Assembly (NCBI GenBank): GCA_003994795.1
Contig: AP018273.1
Span: forward strand, 1-36,087
Reading direction: 5' to 3'
DNA: 36,087 nt
From: Cylindrospermum sp. NIES-4074
Lineage (GTDB): Bacteria > Cyanobacteriota > Cyanobacteriia > Cyanobacteriales > Nostocaceae
A program made the translations under genes and the position numbers. Numbering within the stretch: the first letter of the stretch is position 1; each line of letters begins with the position of its first letter. Shown here one piece after another: positions 16,193 through 24,780 of this stretch. The notes below the pieces were generated by a model that saw only the letters and a list, made by a program, of their open reading frames with translations, ran no database searches and was not told where the DNA came from.

Positions 16193-17378
16193 AAAATGGT
16201 CATTTACTCCTCTTGCAGAAATTTTAGAACGAGTCCGTAAACCTGTCTCAGTAGAACATAACGCTATTTATAAAGAGATTGGCATACGTTCGCATGGAAA
16301 AGGAATTTTTTATAAAGAAGCAACAACGGGGGAAGCTTTAGGTAATAAATCAGTATTTTGGATTGAGCCTTACTGTTTCATTCTTAATATTGTTTTCGCT
16401 TGGGAGCAAGCAATAGCAATAACAACTGTTAATGAACAGGGAATGATTGCTTCACATCGCTTTCCCATGTATAAGCCAAAACCAAAATTTTTGTTACTTG
16501 ATTATCTACTGTATTTTTTCATGACTCCCAGAGGGAAATATCTTTTAGAATTAGCATCTCCGGGGGGGGCAGGAAGAAACAAAACTTTAGGTCAGGCGGA
16601 ATTCTTAAAACTGGAAATACTTCTTCCACCCCTCTCAGAACAACGTAAAATCGTCAAAATTCTTAACACTTGGGATAAAGCGATCGCACTCCTAGAGCAA
16701 CTCATCACCGCCAAGCGTAAGCTAAAGCAGGGGCTTATGCAGCAGCTATTGACAGGGAAAAAGCGGTTTAATGGGTTTCCAGATTGGCAGGAGAAATGTA
16801 TAGGAGATTTAATTACGTTTTCGGGAGGCGCTCAACCTCCAAGAAGCACTTTTGTATTTGAACCTCAAGATGGCTATATTAGACTGATTCAGATACGAGA
16901 TTACAAAACCGATAATTTTGCAACCTTTATTCCTAAAACTTTAGCAAAGAAATTTTGTTCAAAAGATGATGTCATGATAGGTCGGTACGGCCCTCCTATT
17001 TTTCAAATTCTTAAAGGCATTGAAGGAGCTTATAATGTAGCTCTTATTAAAGCTATTCCTAATAAAGAACTAGATAGAGAGTATATGTTTTATTTTCTTA
17101 AACAAGAAGTTTTATGTAAATTTGTAGAAAGTCTCTCGCAACGTAGCTCTGGTCAAACTGGAATTGAAATGGATCAACTCAAGGAGTATCCCTTTCCTTT
17201 ACCTTCAATTCGAGAACAACGAAAAATCGTCTCTATTCTCTCAAAAGCCGATGCTGAAATCTCAAACCTAGAAAAACAACTTGTAGCTTATAAACAACAA
17301 AAACGCGGATTAATGCAGCAACTATTAACAGGTAAAAAACGAGTAAAAATAGATGAACCACAGATGCAGAAAGTATAA
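16182..17378 (+). CDS. hsdS: Type I restriction-modification specificity subunit, HsdS
   Basis: This 398-residue subunit chooses the DNA target. The start is ATG 16182, with GGAGG 8 bases upstream; it overlaps the end of hsdM by 11 bp. There are two target-recognition domains (about 1-150 and 200-340), each followed by a conserved coiled-coil spacer. The spacers at 152-196 and 343-387 are near copies: SEQRKIVKIL and REQRKIVSIL at their starts, GLMQQLLTGKKR at their ends. Each domain should read one half of a split target. A run of eight G at 16562-16569, in the first recognition domain, could slip and switch the gene on or off. The target sequence cannot be read from the protein. Confidence 0.92.
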   Translation: MIPKKWSFTPLAEILERVRKPVSVEHNAIYKEIGIRSHGKGIFYKEATTGEALGNKSVFWIEPYCFILNIVFAWEQAIAITTVNEQGMIASHRFPMYKPKPKFLLLDYLLYFFMTPRGKYLLELASPGGAGRNKTLGQAEFLKLEILLPPLSEQRKIVKILNTWDKAIALLEQLITAKRKLKQGLMQQLLTGKKRFNGFPDWQEKCIGDLITFSGGAQPPRSTFVFEPQDGYIRLIQIRDYKTDNFATFIPKTLAKKFCSKDDVMIGRYGPPIFQILKGIEGAYNVALIKAIPNKELDREYMFYFLKQEVLCKFVESLSQRSSGQTGIEMDQLKEYPFPLPSIREQRKIVSILSKADAEISNLEKQLVAYKQQKRGLMQQLLTGKKRVKIDEPQMQKV

Positions 17379-17404
17379 TAAAATTATCCTCACTTAATCC
17401 CCGT

Positions 17405-17656
17405 ATGACTTTCAGCGAAATTTTATCCACAGTTAACCAACTATCACATCAAGATAAACTACGACTAATCCACTTTCTCTTGTTGGCAGTTGCCAAAGAA
17501 GAAGGATGTAGCTTAGAAACAAGTGACGCAGAGAATATACTTTTAAATCAACTCGCCTCAACCAGTGCCACAGTCTGGTCGCCTCAAGCGGATAATAGAT
17601 CAATTCAAGCCTTATCAGACCTGTTAGCAACAGCAAAAGAACAGTCCAATGCTTGA
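17405..17656 (+). CDS. Small protein paired with the protease gene, function unknown
   Basis: This 83-residue soluble protein starts at ATG 17405, 26 bp after hsdS. The first half is helical (SEILSTVNQLSHQDKLRLIH then FLLLAVAKEE), and the C-terminal half has WSPQADNRSIQALSDLL, a motif I associate with small cyanobacterial partners of aspartyl proteases. Its last 8 bp overlap the protease start, so the two are probably translated together. The size and placement suit a toxin-antitoxin-like or regulator partner, or an adaptor presenting substrate to the protease. None of these can be shown from sequence. Confidence 0.7.
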   Translation: MTFSEILSTVNQLSHQDKLRLIHFLLLAVAKEEGCSLETSDAENILLNQLASTSATVWSPQADNRSIQALSDLLATAKEQSNA

Positions 17657-18077
17657 CGGTCAGCGTTTTTTATTCACAGAAAGAACCGATAGTTTTGGGC
17701 GAGTCAGCACCATGCCCTATTTGCCATTGACCCTTAGTAATGGTAGTAAATCCTTAGAAGTAATGGCATTATTAGATACAGGTGCAAGTGTCAATGTTCT
17801 GCCATATCAAATTGGGTTAGAACTAGGAGCAGTTTGGGAAGAACAAACCGTACCAATAACCTTAAGCGGGAATCTGGCGAATAACGAAGCACGGGGGTTA
17901 GTTGTATCGGGTAAAGTTGCTAACTTTTCGCCGATATTGCTGGCATTTGCTTGGACTCAATCAAGAAATACGCCTATAATTCTTGGACACATGAACTTTT
18001 TTGCAGAATTCAATGTGTGTTTTTATCGCCATGAATTAGCTTTTGAAGTTTGTCCTAGAAAAGTAGGAGATAAATAA
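17649..18077 (+). CDS. Retropepsin-like aspartic protease
   Basis: The 142-residue protein has the aspartic protease motif LLDTGASVNVLP, with catalytic Asp43-Thr-Gly45, and a typical late strand IILGHMNFF in place of ILGxDFL. Retropepsin-like proteins of this size work as dimers, each chain giving one Asp. It overlaps the 83-residue gene by 8 bp, and its stop directly precedes the hsdR start. Such pairs are common elsewhere in cyanobacteria, but here the pair sits between hsdS and hsdR. Control of HsdR or HsdS level by cleavage is an attractive but untested idea; passive insertion of a mobile pair is the alternative. Confidence 0.8.
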   Translation: MLDGQRFLFTERTDSFGRVSTMPYLPLTLSNGSKSLEVMALLDTGASVNVLPYQIGLELGAVWEEQTVPITLSGNLANNEARGLVVSGKVANFSPILLAFAWTQSRNTPIILGHMNFFAEFNVCFYRHELAFEVCPRKVGDK

Positions 18078-21000
18078 TTGACAAACGATTGGCTAGAAAA
18101 CATCATCTCCCAACTTCCTGCCCTTGCCCTGCTGCAAAACATGGGCTATGAATATCTCACACCACAGTCAGCCCTAGCCAAACGTGGGGGAAAACGTTCC
18201 AAGATTGTCCTAGAAGAAATTCTCACAGCCCAACTTCGCAAACTAAATAAAATTCAACACCGGGGACAAACTCACCCCTTCAGTGAAGTCAATATTCAAA
18301 AAGCCGTAGAAGCCATCAGCCAGTTCCCCTACGATGCACTTTATACCACCAGTCAAGAACTCTACGACCTGCTTACCCTCGGTAAAAGCCTAGAGCAAAT
18401 CATTGACGGTGATAAAAAAAGTTACCCCCTGCAATACATCGACTGGCGCAACCCAACTAACAACGTTTACCACATCAGCGACGAATTTGAGATAGAACGC
18501 CGCAACAGTACCCAAACCCGTCGCCCTGATTTAGTGTTGTTTGTTAATGGCATTCCCCTAGTAGTAATTGAATGCAAACGCCCCGATTTAAAAGACGCAT
18601 TAAACGAAGCCATCAGTCAACAACTGCGGAATCATCGCACTGAAAACATTCCCCACTTTTTTTGTTTAACTCAACTGCTGCTAGTCGTATCCCAAAATGC
18701 TGCCCAATACGGGACAACTGCTACAGAAAAAGAATTTTGGGCAGTCTGGAAAGAAGAAGCCGCCGCAGAATTAGAACAACAACTTCATACACTGATAAAT
18801 ACTCCCCTCTCCCCAAATCAACAACAAAAATTATTGTCCTGGCGAGAACCTTGGCAACAACAAAAAATCCAAGAAATCTGGAATACAGGAGAGCGTCAAG
18901 TATCTGCTCAAGACCGTACCCTATACAGTCTCCTAACTCCCCAACGCTTACTAGAACTGATATTTGGTTACATCATCTTTGACAATGGCACAAAAAAGAT
19001 TGCCCGTTACCAACAATACTTTGCCGTTAAAGCCACCATTGAACAAGTAAAAAAAGTCCGGGGGGATTCATCTCGCACAGGTGGAGTTATTTGGCACACC
19101 ACAGGTAGCGGTAAATCCTTAACAATGGTGATGTTGGCTAAAGCCTTGGCGCTGGAAAAAACCATCCTCAACCCGAAAATTATTCTCGTCAACGACCGGA
19201 TTGATTTAGACAAGCAACTAAAAAACACCTTTAAGAACTGTGGTGTCGAAGTCATACGGGCAAACAATGGTAAACATCTTTTAAAATTAGTCAATGATTC
19301 TAAAGCCGAAATCATCACCACAGTTATAGACAAATTTGAGACAGTCGCACGGGAAAAAGCTAAAAACGAAAACCGTGACATTTTCGTACTGGTTGATGAG
19401 TCCCACAGGTCGCAATACGGACAAACTCATGCCAAGATGAAAACCGTATTTCCTCACGCTTGCTATATCGGTTTTACAGGGACACCACTGTTAAAAAAAG
19501 AAAAAAACACAGCGAAAAAATTCGGCGGGTTTATTCACACCTACACAATGCCCAAAGCTGTAGCTGATAAAGCTGTAGTCCCCCTATTATATGAAGGGCG
19601 GGAGAGTGAATTTCAAAATACCCAAGCCGTAGATAAATGGTTTGAACGCATTACTAAAAAACTCAACGAGCAGCAAAAAGCTGACCTAAAACGTAAATTC
19701 AAAAGTGCTGAACCCCTCTATGAAGCCGAATCCCGCATGGCGGAAATTGCTTATGATATCAGTGAGCATTTCAATGAGCATTTTAAGGGAACAGGCTTAA
19801 AAGGACAGTTTGCTACATCCAGTAAACGCGCTGCCATTCAATACAAAAAGCTCCTCGATGAACTGGGTGAAGTCAGAGCCGAAGTAATTATCTCCCCACC
19901 GGATACCCGTGAAGACAATGAAAGTGTAGACGAAGCCAATATCTCCGAAGTCCAACGTTTCTGGAAAGACATGATGGCTCGGTACGGGACACCAGACACA
20001 TACCAAGAAACATTAATCAAAAAGTTTATAGATGGGGATGGAGAAGATGACCCCGAAATTTTGATAGTAGTAGATAAACTTTTAACTGGCTTTGATGCCC
20101 CCCGCAATGCTGTTCTTTATGTAGATAAACGATTAAAAGAACATAATATCCTCCAAGCCATCGCCCGTGTAAATCGTGTTTTTGAGGGTAAAAATCATGG
20201 ACTGGTGATTGACTACCGGGGGATTTTTGGTGACATGAATGATGCCCTAGACCTCTACGCTAAATTAGAACGAGAAGGGTTTGACAGAGAAGATATTGTT
20301 GGTGCATTAGTGAATGTCCAGGTAGAAATTGACAAACTTCCTACCCATCATGCGGCTGTCTGGGATGTCTTCAAACAAGTTCCCAACCAGCGCGACACCG
20401 AAGCCATGCAGCAATGGCTTTATCCCCAAGATAGGCGGGATGCTTTCTATGAGGCACTCAGGGATTTTACCAGAACGCTACAACTGGCTTTGAGTAATCC
20501 CCGTTTTCAGGAAACCACCCCAGAAGCAACTAAACAACGCTACACCCAAGATTTAAAATATTTCCTGAATCTGCGGGCTGCTGTTAAACAACGCTATGCC
20601 GAAACTATAGATTATTCTACTTACGAAGCCCAAATTAGAAACATGGTCTTAAAGCAAATTGGGGCGGAAGAAGTCAAAATAATTATTCAACCAGTAGATA
20701 TTTTTGAATTAGACCGCTTTGAGGCTGAAATCAACAGCATAGAAGGAGAAGCCGCCAAAGCTGATGCCATCGCTGCAAGGGTGAAAAAAGTCATTTCTGA
20801 GAAGATGGAAGAAGACCCAGTGCTATATCTGCGGTTGAGTGAACTTATCCAAGCAGCCATCAATGCCCACCGTGCTAAACGCCTCAGTGACTTGGAATAC
20901 CTGAAGCTAATACAGGAATATCTAGAAACTGCCCGTAATCGTGGTATTAGCTCAGTTCCCCCAGCACTGCGACACAGAGAACAAGCCCGTGCCTATTACA

Positions 21001-21263
21001 ATGTCCTGAAAGAGAAGCTAACCGGGAAAGTAGATAACCTAGAACTATTCACTAACCTAGCTATTGGCATAGACGATATTATCACTAATAATAAAGTCCG
21101 GGACTGGCACACCAACCAGGATATCCAAAACCGGATGCTGAATGAGATTGATGACCTAGTACATGAACTGAAGCGGAAACATGAGTTATTCATCCCTTGG
21201 GGAGAACTAGACGAAATCATCGGCAAAATCATCAACATTGCCAAACATTATGAAGTCAACTGA
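18078..21263 (+). CDS. hsdR: Type I restriction endonuclease, HsdR
   Basis: This is the 1061-residue motor and nuclease subunit. The start is a TTG immediately after the protease stop, with AGGAGA about 7 bases before it. The N-terminal nuclease has PD-(D/E)XK residues Asp151 and Glu165-x-Lys167 (RRPDLVLF and VIECK). The SF2 translocase follows with Walker A TTGSGKS (341-347), DESH (440-443), GFTGTPL, and a DNA translocation half ending in IARVNRVFEGK and a helical C-terminus. It pulls DNA through the complex and cuts far from the unmethylated target. All key residues are present, so the system looks active. A TTG start may hold expression down. Confidence 0.95.
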   Translation: MTNDWLENIISQLPALALLQNMGYEYLTPQSALAKRGGKRSKIVLEEILTAQLRKLNKIQHRGQTHPFSEVNIQKAVEAISQFPYDALYTTSQELYDLLTLGKSLEQIIDGDKKSYPLQYIDWRNPTNNVYHISDEFEIERRNSTQTRRPDLVLFVNGIPLVVIECKRPDLKDALNEAISQQLRNHRTENIPHFFCLTQLLLVVSQNAAQYGTTATEKEFWAVWKEEAAAELEQQLHTLINTPLSPNQQQKLLSWREPWQQQKIQEIWNTGERQVSAQDRTLYSLLTPQRLLELIFGYIIFDNGTKKIARYQQYFAVKATIEQVKKVRGDSSRTGGVIWHTTGSGKSLTMVMLAKALALEKTILNPKIILVNDRIDLDKQLKNTFKNCGVEVIRANNGKHLLKLVNDSKAEIITTVIDKFETVAREKAKNENRDIFVLVDESHRSQYGQTHAKMKTVFPHACYIGFTGTPLLKKEKNTAKKFGGFIHTYTMPKAVADKAVVPLLYEGRESEFQNTQAVDKWFERITKKLNEQQKADLKRKFKSAEPLYEAESRMAEIAYDISEHFNEHFKGTGLKGQFATSSKRAAIQYKKLLDELGEVRAEVIISPPDTREDNESVDEANISEVQRFWKDMMARYGTPDTYQETLIKKFIDGDGEDDPEILIVVDKLLTGFDAPRNAVLYVDKRLKEHNILQAIARVNRVFEGKNHGLVIDYRGIFGDMNDALDLYAKLEREGFDREDIVGALVNVQVEIDKLPTHHAAVWDVFKQVPNQRDTEAMQQWLYPQDRRDAFYEALRDFTRTLQLALSNPRFQETTPEATKQRYTQDLKYFLNLRAAVKQRYAETIDYSTYEAQIRNMVLKQIGAEEVKIIIQPVDIFELDRFEAEINSIEGEAAKADAIAARVKKVISEKMEEDPVLYLRLSELIQAAINAHRAKRLSDLEYLKLIQEYLETARNRGISSVPPALRHREQARAYYNVLKEKLTGKVDNLELFTNLAIGIDDIITNNKVRDWHTNQDIQNRMLNEIDDLVHELKRKHELFIPWGELDEIIGKIINIAKHYEVN

Positions 21264-21984
21264 AACCCATAACGTGCAGTACGGCAATAGCACTATTTTA
21301 TTTGCCCTTGAATACTGCGATCGCAAAACTCTCGGCATTGAAGTCCACCCAGACAGTAGCGTTGTAGTTAAAGCCCCCCATAATTCACCCCTAGAAGCTA
21401 TCCAGACTAGAGTTAGCAACCGTGGAAGATGGATAACCAAGCAGCAACGGCAATTTGCCCAATACGCCCCCACATTACCCGCCCAGGAATATGTTTCTGG
21501 AGAAGGGTATCGGTATTTGGGCAGACAATACCGCTTAAAAGTAATTGAGAGTAATCAGGAAACTGTGCGACTCTGGCACGGTAAATTAGAAGTCAGCACT
21601 CATAACCCCGAAAACAGTAAGCAGGTAGAGAATTTAGTAACCCGGTGGTATAGAGAACGCGCACAACAGATATATCTGGAACGTTATCAATATTGTACCC
21701 ACCTAGTAGCCCAATACGGAATTCAACATGAGAGAGGGTTTGAGCTACGCACCATGCACAAACGTTGGGGAAGCTGTACCAAAGAAGGTAAGATTATCCT
21801 CAACCCCATGCTGGTCAGGGCCCCAAAAGATTGCATTGACTATGTAATTATCCATGAACTGTGCCATATCCGTATTCACAACCATTCCCAAAGCTTTTAC
21901 AAACTTTTAGAAACCATCATTCCCGACTGGCAAACTCGCAAAGATTACCTCAATACTCGCATTGAACTACGTTCCGGCTCTTGA
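21250..21984 (+). CDS. YgjP-like (DUF45) zinc metallopeptidase
   Basis: The protein has 244 residues from ATG 21250, overlapping the hsdR end by 14 bp. A TTG at 21238 is possible but less likely. Zinc motif His202-Glu203-Leu-Cys-His206 is followed by a HNHS third-ligand region (His210/212), and the family's RWGSC block lies at 173-177. This family often closes type I restriction operons in bacteria, which suggests a linked role such as turnover or assembly of the complex, though none has been established that I know of. With the aspartic protease, this operon carries two different protease-type genes. Confidence 0.85.
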   Translation: MKSTETHNVQYGNSTILFALEYCDRKTLGIEVHPDSSVVVKAPHNSPLEAIQTRVSNRGRWITKQQRQFAQYAPTLPAQEYVSGEGYRYLGRQYRLKVIESNQETVRLWHGKLEVSTHNPENSKQVENLVTRWYRERAQQIYLERYQYCTHLVAQYGIQHERGFELRTMHKRWGSCTKEGKIILNPMLVRAPKDCIDYVIIHELCHIRIHNHSQSFYKLLETIIPDWQTRKDYLNTRIELRSGS

Positions 21985-22073
21985 ACAGTGTCATGCTCAA
22001 TGAATTTGTAGCCGAAATACCTGAAATTAAGAATGATGTTTGCCGTAATTAGAGTCAACCATTATTAATATCG

Positions 22074-22110
22074 AGATATCTTGACTTCAAGATATCTAGA
22101 CATCTATATA
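22074..22110 (+). promoter_or_regulatory. Palindromic operator overlapping the promoter of the ParA operon
   Basis: AGATATCTTGA at 22074-22084 and TCAAGATATCT at 22087-22097 form a perfect 11-bp palindrome with a 2-bp gap. TTGACT (22081-22086) and TATATA (22105-22110), 18 bp apart, could be the promoter, with the operator across the -35. The following GATATCTAGACATC shares ATATCTnGACATC with a stretch inside the partner gene (about 23010-23022). This suits binding by the small partner protein, as operator and/or centromere. Confidence 0.55.
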
Positions 22111-22164
22111 TTTTGAATCAACTATGATAGTATGAATGACTATTGAGTTGGCAGATGTAAAAAA

Positions 22165-22926
22165 TTGCTTTCTTGTGCTTGTGTATCGCTTTCTGGTGGG
22201 CAGGGGAAGAGTACAGTTACCTTTTTTCTGTCCCTGTTACTGGCCGCCCAAGGAAAACGGGTGTTGGCGGTTGATTGTGACCCCCAAGCCAACCTCACCT
22301 TTTATCTGAATCATGAAGTAGCAGCTAATCAGCCTACTTTATTAGAAGTGCTAACCGGGGCTGTATCTACTGAAGACGGTATTTACCCCACCCAGCACGA
22401 CAATCTTTTTCTCATCCCTGCTGATAGGAGCTTGTTTAAAGTTTCTGACTTTCTCAGTTCCTCCGGTGCAGGTGCTTTTATCCTCAAACTCAGACTGCAA
22501 AAAGTTGAAAAACTGTTTGATTACGTTGTCATTGACGTTCAACCATCGCGATCGCAAATCTGTCTCACAGCTGTAGGGGCAGCTAATAAAGTCCTCATTC
22601 CTGTAGAAGCAACAACCAAAGGTGTTAACTCCCTCATTGACACCCTAGATTTTTTACAAGAGCAATCCTTAATTATGGCCTTCTCTGGTGAAGTGTTGGG
22701 CGTGATACCGTTCCGCGATAGATGGATAGGCAGAACACAATCACTCGACTCCAGAGATACCATCGCGGCAATGAAAGAATTTGCTGGCAACATCCCCATA
22801 TTGCCTTCCATTAGAGAATCTGAGCAGTTTAAACGTGCTATCCGCACCGGAAAACAATTGTCTGAGCTTGGTTATCCAGACCTGCAATATCCCTTTGAGC
22901 AAATTATCCTAGCATTAACCCAATGA
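22165..22926 (+). CDS. parA: ParA-family ATPase with variant Walker A
   Basis: This 253-residue protein is the usual size for plasmid ParA. It starts at TTG 22165, the only start-like codon before the P-loop. Residues 9-17 read LSGGQGKST: the P-loop Lys15 is kept, but the signature Lys that normally opens the deviant Walker A is Ser10. VDCDPQAN (37-43) and VVIDVQPSRS follow. I recall SGGQGK forms in other cyanobacterial ParA proteins, so this is likely a clade trait and not damage. It overlaps the next gene by ATGA. With that partner, the palindrome upstream and a recombinase downstream, it forms the more complete partition locus of this plasmid. Confidence 0.8.
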   Translation: MLSCACVSLSGGQGKSTVTFFLSLLLAAQGKRVLAVDCDPQANLTFYLNHEVAANQPTLLEVLTGAVSTEDGIYPTQHDNLFLIPADRSLFKVSDFLSSSGAGAFILKLRLQKVEKLFDYVVIDVQPSRSQICLTAVGAANKVLIPVEATTKGVNSLIDTLDFLQEQSLIMAFSGEVLGVIPFRDRWIGRTQSLDSRDTIAAMKEFAGNIPILPSIRESEQFKRAIRTGKQLSELGYPDLQYPFEQIILALTQ

Positions 22927-23297
22927 GCGATGATGCCCTAGAACGCCTGAAACAACGGCAACGTCCCAGCGTACCCACTCGTGATGCCTCCTTGACTCCT
23001 AGCAGTCTAGATATCTCGACATCCAGACATCTAGATAATAGGCAACCACAAGAAACTGAAGTTAAGACCAAGCAAAGCACTATTAGGTTAGAAGCGGAAA
23101 TTAGTAACCGCTTGAGTGAAGTGTGTAAATCCCATGCGATTAGCAGGGAAGTATTAATTGAAGCTTTGTTTGAGCATTATGAATCAGACCCAGATGCAAG
23201 GGAAGCTATCATCACGCTGGCTAAAGCAAAGAACGATCAGCGGATGAAGAACGCCAACCTTAAACGTGCCAAATCAATGATGCAGAAATTTAGTTAA
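22923..23297 (+). CDS. Ribbon-helix-helix-like partition partner
   Basis: This 124-residue basic protein starts in the ATGA overlap with parA. Residues 52-87 (STIRLEAEISNRLSEVCKSH followed by AISREVLIEALFEHY) fit a strand-helix-helix DNA-binding fold. The N-terminus (1-50) is polar and disordered, as in ParG- and CopG-type partners that stimulate ParA. Codons 29-36 coincide with a TCTAGAT...ATCTAGA inverted repeat (23006-23035) that shares ATATCTnGACATC with the operator upstream of parA, so the protein may bind its own gene. No ParB or N-terminal nuclease features are present. Confidence 0.6.
   Translation: MSDDALERLKQRQRPSVPTRDASLTPSSLDISTSRHLDNRQPQETEVKTKQSTIRLEAEISNRLSEVCKSHAISREVLIEALFEHYESDPDAREAIITLAKAKNDQRMKNANLKRAKSMMQKFS
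23006..23035. repeat. Operator-like inverted repeat inside the partner gene
   Basis: TCTAGAT at 23006-23012 is inverted as ATCTAGA at 23029-23035. The segment between shares ATATCTnGACATC with the DNA upstream of parA, and AGACATCTA is also common to both. This is either a second binding site for the partition proteins or coincidence of codons. Confidence 0.45.
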
Positions 23298-23471
23298 ATT
23301 AAATATTCTTTTAAATTAGAACCCCCAAAACGGGAGTCCTAACGAACAGTAGCAGCAACGTCGCTGGCCACCATTTCCATTCAGTTTTAATATTCCCAAA
23401 ATGAGGATTTCTGCATCATAGCAGAATAGGTTTAGATTTAGGCTTCAGTTACCTGCTACCATGATCAACCA

Positions 23472-24140
23472 ATGGGGGTAGTGCAAGCTTTGAAAATCGA
23501 CCGACACGGTAAAGCCAAAGTTCTTACACAACAAGAAATCCAGCGATTATTCACAGAAGGTTTGACCACTCCTCGAGATCGCACCCTTTGTGCTGTCATG
23601 CTCTACACTGGTTGCCGTGTCAACGAAGCTGTCACCTTGAAGATAACCGATGTCTACGACAAAAAAGGCAGAATTCGACCAGAACTAATCCTCCGCAAAG
23701 GTAACACCAAAGGCAAACTGGCTACCCGCACCATTCCCGTCCTAGACGACTTAAGGCACTTCCTAGAACAATACAAACCCCCTACTACCAGTGACGGATT
23801 TTTGTTTCCTGGCAGATGGGGGCGCGGACACCTGCACTCAGACTCGGCAAGTATTATCTTCCGAGAAGGGTGTAAGCAAGTAGATATTGAAGGAGCAAGT
23901 ACCCACAGCTTCCGCAGAACTGCCCTGACATTAATGAGCAATGCCGGCATCCCACTTAGGGTAATTCAGGAAATTAGCGGCCACCGCAATTTGGAGCAGT
24001 TGCAAAACTACCTTGAGGTGGAATCGTCACAGGTACGCGGTGCGATCGCAGCCCTCTCCATGCTGACCCCAGTAGCAGCAGAGAGTAATACCACCCTAGA
24101 CATAACTAGCACCAGTTCAAGGGTGTCAACTGACGTATAG
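23472..24140 (+). CDS. Compact tyrosine recombinase (plasmid resolution type)
   Basis: The 222-residue protein is shorter than XerC/D (about 300) because the N-terminal core-binding domain is nearly absent. All catalytic residues are visible: Arg49 in TGCRVNEA, a Lys in NTKGKL (about 80), His145-x-x-Arg148 in THSFRRT, His171 in ISGHRNL and nucleophile Tyr180. It begins at ATG 23472, 175 bp after the partition operon. Such short recombinases are common on Nostocales plasmids and probably resolve dimers. The stop codon lies inside a long imperfect inverted repeat that could be the target. The tail (about 195-222) is Ser/Thr-rich. Confidence 0.85.
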   Translation: MGVVQALKIDRHGKAKVLTQQEIQRLFTEGLTTPRDRTLCAVMLYTGCRVNEAVTLKITDVYDKKGRIRPELILRKGNTKGKLATRTIPVLDDLRHFLEQYKPPTTSDGFLFPGRWGRGHLHSDSASIIFREGCKQVDIEGASTHSFRRTALTLMSNAGIPLRVIQEISGHRNLEQLQNYLEVESSQVRGAIAALSMLTPVAAESNTTLDITSTSSRVSTDV

Positions 24141-24198
24141 AATGGCGTATAGATCGGGAAATGAATGTATAACGATCTATACCCCGTTCTATACCGTC
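24132..24198. repeat. 67-bp imperfect inverted repeat, candidate recombination site
   Basis: The left arm 24132-24156 (GACGTATAGAATGGCGTATA then GATCG) pairs with the right arm 24173-24198 with one gap and two mismatches, around a 16-base centre. Each arm carries two GTATAGA units. It overlaps the recombinase stop codon and has no T-run after it. It is read as a recombinase-binding site or, less likely, as a terminator-like hairpin. Confidence 0.55.
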
Positions 24199-24780
24199 AG
24201 CAGTTTTGACCCCCAGAATGATTTAATTAGTAACTCAGTTCTGTTTTCGGTTTTAAGAAAAGTTAGGGTTAGTTTGAATTCGCCAATAGTGTTCGTATCC
24301 AGGCATAACCCCTACTAGGCATTGAGCCGAGCATCCATTGCTACTCGCACGCGTACTTGGCGTTGGATTTTTCGCTGGGCTGGCACTAATTTTATTTGAT
24401 AAAAGTTTAAGCATATTTATGAAAATTATGTAAAGTTTAAGCGTAAGCAGAAACATAATTCCTTATAAAAAGGTATAAATTTAACTTATATATTTAGCGC
24501 ATTTTCTTAACACAGAAGTATTTTTTTCTAAAAAATAAAATATTTCTTTGCAAAAAAAATTGAGTATTGACACTTAACTTAACAATAGTACTGCGTTGAT
24601 GTGAAAAAACTCGGGATTTTTACCAAAAAATCTCTATGTCTTACAAAATACCTGATTTCAGTTGACAGATTTTGGTGAATGTATTAGAAATCACATTAAA
24701 ATACATATTTAAGATTTAGTAAAGAACGTTGTGTAACTTTCCATCCATGATAATTAAAGAATTATGCTAAACAGATAAAA
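24199..24780. other. 580 bp AT-rich spacer before the RiPP cluster
   Basis: No gene is supported here on either strand. TTGACA hexamers occur at 24567-24572 and 24662-24667; the second has weak -10-like TATTAG or TTAGAA 14-16 bp on. It is the likely promoter region of the RiPP cluster. Confidence 0.4.

Noticed and set aside
17423-17431. Perfect DnaA box TTATCCACA
   Set aside because: A single copy inside the 83-residue coding sequence, with no other boxes or AT-rich tract nearby; expected by chance.
24253-24456. 67-codon minus-strand frame with a Cys-containing end that could suggest a RiPP precursor
   Set aside because: No leader motif shared with the lasso precursors, no ribosome site, and AT-rich chance coding is likely.
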